Origin: Triglochin maritima
Lineage: Eukaryota; Streptophyta; Magnoliopsida; Alismatales; Juncaginaceae
NCBI GenBank assembly: GCA_963682175.1
Contig: OY821772.1
Location: forward strand, 57,000,925-57,064,924
DNA length: 64,000 nt
Direction of reading: 5' to 3'
A model generated the notes under the pieces. It did not search any database, was not told where the DNA came from, and worked only from the letters and a program-made list of their open reading frames with translations. Below, one piece after another: positions 47,737 through 58,167 of the stretch (the first letter of the stretch is position 1; each line of letters opens with the position of its first letter). Both the position numbers and the translations under genes were made by a program.

Positions 47737-48098
47737 AGATTCAGTACGTGCCAACTGATCATAGGTTCTTTTGTCAATGAATATCAATTCTGCATTCACA
47801 TCACATCCAACCGGTCCTTGAACCATTGAGATACATTTGTTGTGTTGTTTTTCTTTGTTTTGACGACTAAAATGTCCCTTCACCCATCACATTTTGTAAT
47901 GGATGGATTGTGGTTCTAAGTTGGAAGATCATCTTCACTAGAGTATTTGGTGAATTTTGAATGAAAAATTAAAATGTGAATACCACGTTTAAAATCAACA
48001 TAGGTTGTCTAGGACATGTACGTGTATGTATGTGAGAGAATCTTGATTATTCTTGTGATTTGTAATGTTGCAAGACTTGTCCTCAAAATCAATTTTTC
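47737..48098. other. AT-rich intergenic DNA
   Basis: Nothing was recognised between the TIR-element copy and the second TRIM. Confidence 0.35.
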
Positions 48099-48628
48099 TA
48101 TAACGTCCCGTCCTAGAGCATGCACCGTGTCCGAGTCCCGGTCCGTCACCCATGAGCTCACTGACCCACAACACCTACATATTAATGTCATAAAATTTAA
48201 GTTGGTAAGTGTTGTGGTAGTAGATCCATGTCATTATATCTCACACTAATATTTTTATATTAGGCAATGTGAGACTAATGTTTGGGATGTTACAACCTAG
48301 CCCAGCCAATTGAACACTTGACATCCTTGTCGTGGTCAAGTTAGTGAGTCGCTAGGCGTTGTGGTCAGGATTCTAGAGGTGACTCTCACACTCTTGGTGT
48401 AGCACTTTGTTCACAATTCCGGTTGGTTCAGACTCTGATACCATTCTGTAATGTCCCGTCCCTGAACCCAAGTCTCAGTCCGTCACCCATGAGCCCACTG
48501 ACCCACAACACATACCTATTGTCATAAAATTTCAGTTGGTAAGTGTTGTGGTAGTGGATTCATATCATTATATCACACGCTAACATTTTTATGTTAGACA
48601 ATGTGAGACTAATGTTTGGTATGTTACA
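48099..48628 (-). mobile_element. Second, older TRIM of the same family, about 530 bp
   Basis: Terminal repeats at 48099-48294 and 48447-48628 share TAACGTCCCGTCC, CCCGGTCCGTCACCCATG and AAGTTGGTAAGTGTTGTGG with the copy at 30342-30872, but are more diverged from each other. The primer-binding site complement CTCTGATACCATT lies just before the second repeat. No clean target-site duplication is seen, which fits greater age. Confidence 0.85.
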
Positions 48629-48735
48629 ATATTTGTGTTGGGAGTTCCAATTGAATATGGAATTTGAGTCTGAAGAATCAACTGTACACATCCATCGATG
48701 TATATATGTTAGATCGACTAGGAGACATCAACTAT

Positions 48736-48785
48736 GCGAGAGAGTGTTGAGAGAGAGAGTGTGTGTGTGTGTATATATATATATA
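48736..48785. repeat. Compound microsatellite (GA)n(GT)n(TA)n
   Basis: GAGAGAGAGT, GTGTGTGTGTGT and ATATATATATAT follow each other directly. Confidence 0.85.
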
Positions 48786-48995
48786 GGAGTATATAGATTA
48801 TTTTTTGAAAGCAGAGTATATAGTCTCGTATTTGGGAATTTAAAGTAGGGTTAATTACAATTTGTCTTCCTGAATTATGTATTGATATCACTTTGTACCC
48901 CTGAACTTTCAAAGTGACAGTTATCCCACCTGAACTTTCGTTTTGTAATACTTTGCTCCCCTGAACTTTAAAAGTTTATTATTTAAACCCACGTC

Positions 48996-50436
48996 TGTTG
49001 TCTTTTTGGCTTTAATCTATATTAATTTTGATGATTAATCAAACTAATCTTAATCCATCAACCTAATCAATCAAAGTAAGTAAACACGATTACATGCATT
49101 GCATACATATGTGTATACTTGTAATCATCTTAATAAGTTGATCAAGATAATCAAGAAAATGAGTATTAGGATAAAGACTCAAGACTTATAATCAAAGCTT
49201 TGAACCAAGACATGTAATCTTATATTTATTGAGTCCATAAGGTTTAATGTAAACTTGAGCACTAGGATTCTGTCCCATAAAGATTCGGTAAACCAGACCA
49301 TTCACGGTCAACCAAATCATTCCCAGTTCGGCCCACCGAATACCTATCGGATAACCGAATCCTTCCCATCAGTAGACTTTAGGATGTTCTCTGGAATTGT
49401 CCTGATGGAAGACCGAACCACCCTCAGTCGACCGAATAGCACTGGAAAGCCTTGGATCGTTTCTGGACTTTGCTCCAATGATTGTATTTGAATCGAGCCT
49501 TTAGAGCCCAATTGACTTGTCTTATTTCAGACGACTGAGCTGCTATCAGTCAACTGAGTCCTTGACTTCAGGCATCCAACGATTGTTTACACGTGACACT
49601 TGACTATTGTAATTAACGACTATTTGAGCATTAACTATCAGTGCAAAGCTCACGATATCTTCGGTCTACCGAAGTATACACGGTCAACTGAACTTGAGTA
49701 ATGAGAGCCCAACCAATTTTACTGTCAACCTCGGTGAACCGAACCCTATTCGGTCAACCATGTGTGTAGTTCAGACCAATCAATTTGTAGTGTCTCGGAC
49801 TACCGTTACATGAACAGTCGACCGAACCTGGTCTAAAAACTACCGAGCTTATTTCACATCTTGTTTCTCATTGCTCCATTTTCCCCACCAACTCTCAAAC
49901 GGCTAGTAGAGATTGAAAGTTTATAAATAAAACCCCATTTGTTGGTTTTAGAACTCTTGAACACTTCCTATCTATCATATACTCAAAGTCAAATCCTCTT
50001 CATCTTCAAGCTCTCATTCTTCTACACTTAAGCCAAAACTTCACCATTTGCATATACATTTCATATCAATATCCAAGTGTGCTCAAGTATAGAGTGTTAG
50101 TGAGATTGTGATTCAATTTCTATATTCAAGAATCACCAAGTGTTGTAAAGCTTCGTGGAAGCTCCATTTCAGGTTGTGAGAGGAGACACGAGCGATGCGA
50201 GAATTGTTCGCGAGACTCGGTGTTGTAAATGACGTTGATCTCGGCCCGAAACGCAGATAGGTTAGTGGAACCGTAAGCGAGACTCAAGGAGGACTAGGAC
50301 CGGGGTGCGGTCTCAAACCTATCTAAACTCCGGTGTCGACGATTTTGTGGTTTGCAATTGTCTTCTCCCTTAATCTTTTACTTACTGTTTTAATTCCGCA
50401 ATTAGTTTAGTGATTAGAGGGTCATCAATCCTAACA
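48996..50436 (+). mobile_element. Solo LTR, about 1.44 kb, nested in the TIR element
   Basis: It begins TGTTGTC and ends TCCTAACA. Comparison with the uninterrupted copy at 47481-47736 locates both junctions within a few bases. The flanks ACGTC and ACGTT (or CGTTT) suggest a 5-bp duplication with one mismatch. A TATA box TTATAAATAAAACCCC lies at about 49921, followed by a long leader, and TTTTAATTCCGCAATTAG lies near the end. The layout fits a large copia (SIRE/Maximus-like) LTR, but this is inference. Paired dyads lie at 49286-49830, upstream of the TATA. It is non-coding. Confidence 0.75.
49286..49830. repeat. Paired-dyad array (degraded CGGTCAACCG type) in LTR U3
   Basis: Pairs include TTCGGTAAACCAG with CGGTCAACCAAA; GTTCGGCCCACCGAA with TCGGATAACCGAA; AAGACCGAACC with AGTCGACCGAA; CTTCGGTCTACCGAAG with CGGTCAACTGAA; and CTCGGTGAACCGAA with TTCGGTCAACC. 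Partners are about 8-17 bases apart. More mutations are seen here than in the arrays at 24904 and 52980. Confidence 0.75.
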
Positions 50437-50709
50437 CGTTTGTCGTTTTTTTGCAATTTTTTGTTGTAACCCTAGTACACTCATAAACTTATATTTACAT
50501 GAAAGTTCGGATCGAAACGAATGTTAGATATAGTTGGAATTTGGATCATATTAGAAAAAATGACAAATGTGAGTTTAAATAATGAAAATTTAAAGTTCAG
50601 GTGGGTAAAACGTTACAAAACGAAAATTCAAGTTCGGTAACTGTCAATTTTGAAAATTTAGATGTGCAAAATGAATGCTAATTCAGACTTCAGAGGGACC
50701 TTTAAAGTA

Positions 50710-52113
50710 GGAAAATGATTAATGGACGCTTGCGTCCGGGACGCGCGCTGACGTGGCCAGTCCAGTCAGCAGCAACAGTCTAGTTATCAAAAGTCAAATG
50801 TTTTTTCCTTTCTGAAATTAATTGAATAACATATTTATTTTGTGTCACATGCAACTTATACTCTCCCAATGCAACACTATGTTTCCCAATGCAATATTTC
50901 ATTTCCCCATGCAACATAAAACCACAGTCTAGTTATCAAAAGTCAAATGTTTTAATTCCCCCACGGAAAAACCCACAACATAAAATAGACAGACGAACAT
51001 CTTATTCTATCCAGAATAAGTTATGTGACTGTCCAAAATAAGTTATGTTTGTTGTCCATAAGAATTTCAAAGTCTGTCCAGAATAGGTTATGTGTATGTC
51101 CAGAATAAGTTCAAAGTATGTCCAGAATAGGTTGGGTGTCTGTCCATAATAAGTTCAAAGTCTGTCCAGAATAAGTTCAAAGTCTGTCCATAATAAGTTC
51201 TGTGTTTGTCCAGAATAAGTTCAAAATCTGTCCATAATAAGTTATGTGTTTGTCCTGAATAAGTTCAAAGTATGTCCAGAATAAGTTCTCTGTGTGTCCA
51301 TAATAAGTGCAAAGTCTGTCTAGAATAAGTTCAAAGTCTGTCCAGAATAAGTTCAAAGTCTGTCCAGAATATGTTCAAAGTTTGTCCAAAATAGATTGTG
51401 TGTCTGTACAGAATAGATTGTGTGTCTGTCCATAATAAATTCAAAGTTTGTCCAGAATAAGTTGTGTGTTTGTCCATAATAAGTTCTGTGTGTTGTCCAT
51501 AATAAGTTCAAAGTCTGTCCAGAATAGGTTGTGTGTCTGTCCATAATAAGTTCAAAGTTTGTCCAGAATAAGTTGTGTGTCTGTCCATAATAAGTTTTGT
51601 GTTTGTCCATAATAAGTTCAAAGTCTATCCAGAATAAGTTCAAAGTCTGTCCATAATAAGTTCTGTGTTTGTCCAGAATAAGTTCAAAGTCTGTTCATAA
51701 TAAGTTCTGTGTTTGTCCAAAATAAGTTCAAAGTTTGTACAGAATAAGTTCTGTGTGTGTCCATAATAAGTTCAAAGTCTGTCGAGAATAAGTACAAAGT
51801 TTGTCCATAATAAGTTCAAAGTTTGTCCATAATAAATTGTGTGTCTGTCCAGAATAAGTTTGTGTCTGTCTAGATTAAATTGTGTCTGTTCAGAATAAGT
51901 TACATTGCGAAAATGTTGCATGGGGAAACAAAATGTTGCATTTGGAATCGAAATGTTGCGTCGGGAAATTAAAATTGCATGTGACACAAAATAAATATGC
52001 TACTTAGTTAAGTTCAAAAAGTAAAAGACATTTGAATTTTACTGACTGGACTGCTGACTGTATTGACCATGTCAGCGTGCGTCACGAACGCTTGCGTCCG
52101 TGTATAAGGATCC
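50710..52113. mobile_element. TIR element, 1.4 kb, filled by a minisatellite
   Basis: The left end, with GGAAAATGATTAATGGACG and CTTGCGTCCGG, then ATGCAACTTATAC and TTTCCCCATGCAAC, is inverted at the right end (GTTGCATGGGGAAAC, TTGCATGTGACACAAAATAA, GAACGCTTGCGTCCG, ending ATAAGGATCC). The arms are about 220 bp. Flanks are TTTAAAGTA (50701-50709) and TTAAAGTA (52114-52121), an 8-9 bp duplication. There is no coding sequence; the middle is a 21-22 bp minisatellite. Confidence 0.85.
51003..51905. repeat. Minisatellite of 21-22 bp units, about forty copies
   Basis: Units are GTCCAGAATAAGTTCAAAGT and variants (GTCCATAATAAGTTCTGTGT). Two main unit types alternate irregularly. The minus-strand open frames repeating a seven-residue pattern are by-products. 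Confidence 0.95.
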
Positions 52114-52482
52114 TTAAAGTATACTTGCCATGCACCAATCATGATTTTCTCTACTTAAAATATAAATTGTATTTTAGTAAGAAACCTAACTTTTATAGGA
52201 GACGTTTGCCATGTTGGCAGGCATGACGGTCATAAAATTGTTGTTATACTCAAGTTCCATCAACGATGCAGGTCGAGTTATGATATTTTATAAGAAATCA
52301 GATGTACTTCAGAGATATAATAATATAGTACGTTGGTAGGATTTGCTTTCAACTTATTTTTAAAATATTTATGATTACCATCGAGTCTTGGACAAGAAAA
52401 ATGAAATACAAGTTCCGGCCTTAAAGTGAAACGCGTTAGATGAAAAGGAGCTGCATGTTGATGTAAGATGTTACATATAAAC
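52114..52482. other. Short non-repeat stretch between elements
   Basis: AT-rich, nothing recognised. It is the likely pre-insertion host sequence for the elements on either side. Confidence 0.35.
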
Positions 52483-54640
52483 TGTTATGTCCCTAACCGA
52501 GATTAGGAAGCTAATGGAGATTAGAGGAGGATTAGGGCTTGCTTTGAATGGGAAGTTGGGTTTGCATGGGGAAGAGGCGGGCTACAGTGGCCTAAGGTGA
52601 GTAGGGTGATGGTGAGGTTGGCGGGCACTGTAGCAGACGGGGTTATAACTTGGTTTCTTCTTCTTCTTCTTTTCTTCTCCATTCCCTCATTTCTTCCTTC
52701 CTTTCCTTGCTGGTGCGCGCGTTGGTGGAGCAGCTGCGGAGGCGTCGAGAGAGGAGGGTGCTCGTGCGGGAGAGGCGCGGCGCGTGATCGAGGACGCGGA
52801 GGCGTGAGCGTTGCTCCGGCGTTTCTCCGGCTTCGGGAGAGGTATGTCAACTTGATAGTGTGATTTGTTGTGTTGTTAACCCTTGTGAAGGGTTGTGTTG
52901 GTCGGACGGGGAGGTCGGAGGCCTCCTCGGTGATGTTTTCCGTGGAAAACCTCGACTGGCGCGAGGTTGAAAACGACCAACGGTCGACCGGATTCCTTCG
53001 GGCGGTCGACCGAATGTAGTGTTTTTGCCCGACTTTAACCTTCACCGGTCGAACGATGCCTTGGGGCGGTCGACCGGTAGTGCATATTGCTGGTGAGTTG
53101 GGACGTTCTGCCTGTTTTCGGTCGACCGGTTCCTTGGGTCGTTCGACCGGAACTTAAGTGTACTGGATTATATTGCATGTTTGTTCGGCCGATTGTATAT
53201 TGCGTTCGACCGATTATATGACTTAGAATAATAGGTTGACCCTGTCTGTTTTCGGTCGACCGAGACCCCTGAGTCGGTCGACCGATAGAATTGAATTTAA
53301 TGTTGACCTGACTCCGGATTTTGACCTCGTTCGGTCGACCGGTTTTAGACCCTTGTTCGACCGTTGGGGGTTCTGTTTTTGAGCGCAGCGGTAGACCGTT
53401 TTAGGAGTACGGTCGACCGATTCCTTTTTGGAACTGGTCGACCGAATCACCTCTTCCGGTCGACCGTTTGGGCCCAGGACAGAATTCCTGGTTCCCTTTT
53501 TGAATGCCAACTTTGTCCACGGAAACTCGTGTCCTCGCCTTGTGCGTGAGCCGGGAGGTGACGGTGGGCGCGTGATGCGTGTCTGCCCAGGACCGCCGTT
53601 GGGAAGAGTGTGGGCGTTCGGGACGCGTCACCTCCGTGTATGGACCGTGACTTGAGATGGATTGATGGGGCACTTTGTAGTATAGCAGGCCTGAGGGATC
53701 GCGGATCCCAGTGTTGATGTTGTGCGGGCACGCAACTGGCGTTGGGTGAGGTGACTACCGGCCCACGGGCTACGGAGGTCGCTGCCCTGCTTTTATAGCG
53801 GCGCGGTTGGTGTTTGCGGCTCGAGGAGCCTGATGACCTGACAGACTTCGGTCTGGACCCGTCCGATGCTGTGCCGGACGTTGTGATGGACCACCGATGC
53901 TGTGTCGGTGATGCCGCCGAGGTTGTGCCGGCGATGATGATTGTTGGGCCGAGGCTGTGCCGGCTATGTTGTTTTCCTCGGCTGGGCACCTACCGAGATG
54001 TTGTTGTTATACCTTCCGGGCGACGGCCGCGTTGTTCCATGTGGCCCCGACCACTGAGATTTACAGATCTGTTTCTATCGGCGCGTAGACGTGACAGAGG
54101 CTCCCTGCCGAACCCTTGTGTAGTATAGCCGCGTGTGGGGGGTGCGATGTCGCGGGCTGCTAGACTACATGTGCCTGCAGTAGGTCTCTTCGGGAGACCC
54201 GATGATTGATTGTCGGACTGATGTCCTGTTTTACCCTTCGGGGGAACTGTTTTCCATTTCTTTTGATGTCATGACATGCTACTAGTATGATAGGTTCATT
54301 ATGTGATGCATGCATACAGGTGAGTTGGCATACGGGGTTTCCTTCTGGAAACTCAGGCATTGTTGTTGCATCTTTTTCAGGACCGCAGTAGGTCCAGGTG
54401 GGTGGTGACCGAGGACGGAGCGCTTTGGAGTCGGATCCTCTTCGGCAGTTGCTAGACCGTACGACTACATGTATTCTATTTCATTGTATCAGTATTGTAG
54501 TTGTACTTCTTTTGGAAACTCCTTGTATTTTGGGTGCACCCGGATTTATATATTTATATATTAGTGACGTTCCCGCGTGAGTTGTCTGTTATGTTGGTTA
54601 TTTTGAAATTTTAAATCTTTTGCTATTTCGGGACGTTACA
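52483..54640. mobile_element. Solo LTR, 2.16 kb, gypsy-like ends
   Basis: It starts TGTTATGTCCC and ends GGGACGTTACA, so the ends are nearly complementary. TAAAC lies on both sides (52478-52482 and 54641-54645), a perfect 5-bp target-site duplication. TGT...CCC/GGG...ACA ends of this kind are typical of some Ty3/gypsy chromoviruses such as Tekay/Del. It is much more GC-rich than its surroundings, and the long open frames on both strands are composition by-products. It contains the clearest paired-dyad array (52980-53470). Confidence 0.88.
52980..53470. repeat. Paired-dyad array, eight pairs of CGGTCGACCG-type dyads
   Basis: Pairs lie at about 52980-53014, 53045-53082, 53118-53151, 53183-53215, 53252-53286, 53331-53367, 53388-53420 and 53434-53466. 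Within each pair the two dyads (consensus CGGTCGACCG, sometimes GTTCGACCG or CGGCCGATTG) are about 8-17 bases apart. Pairs are about 46-79 bases apart, and the spacers are unrelated in sequence. Confidence 0.9.
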
Positions 54641-54715
54641 TAAACCGATGTTTTATGTTGCAAAAGTCAATGTTTAACTTCGAAATCATCATCACCTGTA
54701 TAAACTAGAATGAAG

Positions 54716-55566
54716 TGTTGGAGTTGTCTCCAATTTTTTGAAAAACTTGGAGAATTTTGTGGATGCTAAAACAAAGGATAAGAGTCATATTTGATTCAAG
54801 GGTTGCGTCGAGAAAACAATTGCGAAGTCAATGACGAAAACAGATTCAGAATCGGATTAGAATCGAGTCTGAAAATTAAGTTGTTAACTTGTTATCGAAA
54901 GATAACCATTTCTGGTCTGCCAGAAACGGTGAATCAGTTAGGAAGTTCCCTCCAACCGTTTGGAGTTGTCCAGATCACAATGTTCTTTGTGATTTTTGTC
55001 GTCGACTGACTGTTTTGTTAAAATGATCAACCATTTTTTGTATGTTTGGATTTAGGGTCTTTTTTGACAGATTCGTTCGACCGTTTAGGTGGAACAGTCA
55101 ATCGTTTCTAAGCGGATCTCTTGAATAATTTAGACATTTTTACCCTTGTTTTGAGGTTTGTATATAAAGGGAACACAACCCTTTGTTGTGTGAGGGATGA
55201 GAACAATATTACACATTGTTAGGATTTTAGCCACCATTAGAGAGGGATTTCTTGTCTGGTAGAGACACATTGCTCTCCAACATTGTAATTTTTGCTTCGT
55301 TTGACTTTCGGTTTGGAGGCAAGGCATGAAAGAAACCCAAAGATGACATCTCGAGGACATAGACAATTTGTCGAACCTCGTATTCTTGTTGTTATGGTTT
55401 GTTTGTATTTGTTCTTATGTTCTTTGGTTGTGGTGATTATTTGTGTGCTTGGTCGTTTGTGCATGTTGTGTTTGTTGGTTGTTTTGCTTATTTTTCTTGT
55501 CTTCCCGGTGTTTGACGAAATTTTCGAATATCCATCTTGGGGAATTTGATGCTCGAATTCCCAACA
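54716..55566 (+). mobile_element. Solo LTR, 851 bp, copia-like
   Basis: It starts TGTTGGAGTTGTCTCC and ends GAATTCCCAACA, giving complementary ends TGTTGG/CCAACA. A TATA box GTATATAAAGGG lies at about 55160, followed by a leader. One pair of diverged dyads, TTCGTTCGACCG and CAGTCAATCG, lies at about 55073-55110. A target-site duplication is not clean. There is no coding sequence. Confidence 0.72.
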
Positions 55567-55906
55567 TAATGTTCTTTTGCAATATACGTAATATTCTGCC
55601 TCTTGGAGCTTACTGTCAAAGAAATTAACAATAAATGATGGAAAACTTGAATAACTAAACTTTATCTACAACAATTACTTTTATTTTTTGTTACTTTTTG
55701 GTACTATTCCTATGTAAGATGCAATAGTGATAATGCCCATGCAAGATGTTTGGACAAGTAGATGCTATACCTATTCGGGCAACTTCGTACAGAATAAAGC
55801 TCACACCTGATTAACGTAATTAGTCATGCCAATTTTGGGCGGGAAAATCATTTTGATAGTAACCACTTTCTTCTTGGACGTTAATACAAAATTGTAAAAA
55901 CTATTA
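55567..55906. other. AT-rich intergenic DNA
   Basis: Nothing was recognised. Confidence 0.35.
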
Positions 55907-56486
55907 GGGTCCGTTTGGATTGGATTCTTGTGCTACGATAATTCAGATTCTAAATAAAAATGTAAGAATCATGAATCCTAACAGAATCAAAATTCGTTTG
56001 GATTTGAAAAAAAAATTGCTCATGATTCTAAATGCTAAATGATCATTATGGCCCTAGATTTAAATTTACTAAGGTATTAGTTTACTATTGTAAAAATTCT
56101 TGTTATTAGATTACTATTGTAAGATATGGTATGATTTTTTTTACTAAGATAGAAATATTTATGTTATTTTCCAATATTAAAAATTATTATAAAATAAATA
56201 TATATGAAATTTATCTAATAAATATCATAAAATATTAATTTCTAATTTAAAAATGTATCTAATAAAAATAGTAAAATATAAGGGTATTATGGTAAATACA
56301 ACCTAAAATCCCCGGAATCCTACAAGAAACTAATGTTTTTCAACTTTTTGATTGTATAGAAAACTTACTCTAGATCGTTAAGGATTCTATGAGAATCAGA
56401 ATCCAATTTTTTTGTTTTGGAAACCAAATTTCAAGAATCTGAATTCCGGCGAGAATTGCTGCAAGAATCTTCAGCCAAACGATCTG
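55907..56486. mobile_element. MITE candidate, about 580 bp
   Basis: The left end, GGGTCCGTTTGGATTGGATT with CTTG, is inverted at the right end (TCTTCAGCCAAACGATC), with GATTCT/AGAATC motifs continuing inward for about 50 bases. The interior is AT-rich and non-coding. The target-site duplication is unclear, so the superfamily is open. Confidence 0.6.
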
Positions 56487-56785
56487 TATGTGCATATATC
56501 ATTGCCCCCTTGGCGTGCAGTTTTCACGTTATCTGATTAAACACAAGATTCGATGAGTTAAAGGATTTTTATGGGTGTCCATTAAAACCAATTAATTTTT
56601 GTTGTTTTTATAATTCTTTTCATTTTGTGAAATTGGTCGGTCCACTATTTTTTTGAAAAAGCCAAACTTAAGGGTACAAGGTGGTGGAAACAATTGAATC
56701 ACATAGTTTTTATATATACTGAGCAAACAGTGCAGAGCTATATTGATTTGCTATATGTTTAGTGATTTGACGTACTCATTTCTTA

Positions 56786-56926
56786 ATTTTTTTTAGAGTT
56801 GTTTACTATTTAACTGAACAAATATAACAAACATAAGTTATGTAGGGAATAAAAGTAGATATCTTGTATGCTATACAATTACTGAACTTTGGACATATTT
56901 AGTTGTCTAAACTTCTTGTCCATTTT
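56786..56926. repeat. Dispersed direct repeat, copy 1 (about 140 bp)
   Basis: AGTTGTTTACTATTTAACTG, CAAACATAAG and GTCTAAACTTCTTGTCCATT are shared, in order, with 59957-60096. Identity looks near 90 percent. The flanks are unrelated. Confidence 0.8.
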
Positions 56927-56929
56927 TGA

Positions 56930-57119
56930 TAGTTGATAAAGAATTTTTATACAAAAAAAACATAAAAAATTAATATTTTTTGTGAAAAATAAAAAATGAA
57001 ATATTTAATAGAAAATATATTTTTATAAAAAAAATCAATTATTTTGTATTTTAAAATATAAAATTATCGGATTTCATTAGTTTTTTTAAAATATAATAGA
57101 CCGAGGATAATCCGGACCA
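56930..57119. other. Very A/T-rich spacer
   Basis: Runs of A and T only. Nothing was recognised. Confidence 0.35.
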
Positions 57120-57122
57120 TCC

Positions 57123-57840
57123 ATGTTCGTAAAACCCTATCCAAATCTTCCTCTCATCTCCTCAGTCCTCCTCACCAAACGAACAAACCCAATCCAAACA
57201 GCAACCCTCTCCTCAGTCCTCCTTACGTCCCCCTCTCCTCGCGGCCTCGCCACCTCACACACCCCTCTCCTTATGGCCTCACCACCTCACGCACCCCTCT
57301 CCTCGTGGACTCACCCCACCGCGGCTCCACTCCTCTCCGTTGATCTCGGTGTCCCGTCGACCAAGGGCAACCGTCGATCAACTATTTGTGAATGTTGTCA
57401 ATAGGTTTTGTTCCTGTTGTTTTCAATAGGTTTTGTTCTTCCTTTTTTCGTTTTGTTGGTTCCATTCGAGTAGATTTTTAACTATTTGTGAATGTTTAGT
57501 AGCCAAAAATGTGAGAAATGCGGTTTGTCATAATTTGTCTTTAGATGATCTCTAGAAGTTAGCCACGTTTGTGTTTTGGAAGTTAGAAGTTGAGTTTCGA
57601 TTGGTTTGTGAATTTTGGTTGTGCTGCTTTGATTCGAGTTGGTTTTCGCAATTTGTGAATATTATGAACAATCAATAGTCAGAAGATGTAGCATTTCATC
57701 TCTAGAAGTTGGACATTGTTTGGTTTTGGAAGTTAGAAATGGAGTTTTTAGCTTCGTTTGTTCCATTTTTTGTAAGAAATTAATGAAGTCAGAAATGTTT
57801 CTTTTGGGATCCGGAACTCATTGATTGCGACATACAAATA
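57123..57840 (+). other. CT-rich open stretch followed by internal duplications; possible decayed gene start
   Basis: 57123-57404 is an open frame of 93 codons rich in Ser, Pro, Leu and Thr, made of partly repeated CTCCTCAGTCCTCC, CCTCTCCTCG and CCACCTCAC blocks. The downstream part repeats ACTATTTGTGAATGTT (57383, 57480) and TCTCTAGAAGTT plus TTTTGGAAGTTAGAA (57550 and 57701). It could be a leader and first exon of a lost gene. No family was recognised. Confidence 0.3.
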
Positions 57841-57989
57841 CATGCATTTTACCATCTCTATGTAAATTTTATGATATTAAATGGTCATTCGGCATCCTTT
57901 TCTTGGTTTGAATGTGGTTCCACCTTATCACTAAATACCTGCAATTAAGTTTAAATATGGAAATGTGTTGCGGTGAATACGGTCTTGGA

Positions 57990-58167
57990 TTATTAGATAT
58001 TATGAAATATAGCTTATTTCGGGTCCAACCTGGTCTGACCCAACCCAACCCAAAAATCCGGGTCGGGTCGGTTTGAACCCGAATTGGTACGGGTTCGGAT
58101 TGAGTTTTTTCAAAACCCAATTTTTTGGGTTGGGTTCTGGTCCAAACCCGACCGATATGCATCCCTA
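57990..58167. repeat. GGGTCGGGT/AACCCGA-rich short repeat, plant TE-end type
   Basis: GGGTCCAACCTGG, AAAAATCCGGGTCGGGTCGG, TTTTGGGTTGGGTTC and CCAAACCCGACCGATATGC occur, ending at ATCCCTAG. Such blocks are widespread in dicots at ends of short elements. It abuts the LTR copy at 58168. Confidence 0.45.

Larger units (their letters stand above)
48848..50700. mobile_element. TIR element (MULE-like) with 9-bp duplication, split by a solo LTR
   Basis: The left arm at 48848-48990 (GGGTTAATTACAATTTGTC, CCCCTGAACTTTCAAAGTG, ACCTGAACTTTCGTTTTG, ATTTAAACCCACG) is repeated inverted at 50560-50700. TTTAAAGTA flanks both ends (48839-48847 and 50701-50709), a perfect 9-bp target-site duplication as in Mutator-type elements. 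No transposase is inside. Without the LTR the element would be about 410 bp. Confidence 0.82.

Noticed and set aside
51353..51987. Minus-strand frames with repeated FWTNFELIMDR-like peptide
   Set aside because: Translation of the 21-bp minisatellite in one frame; no gene.
52521..53989. Several long GC-rich open frames on both strands
   Set aside because: They lie wholly in a solo LTR with defined ends, and none shows a domain.
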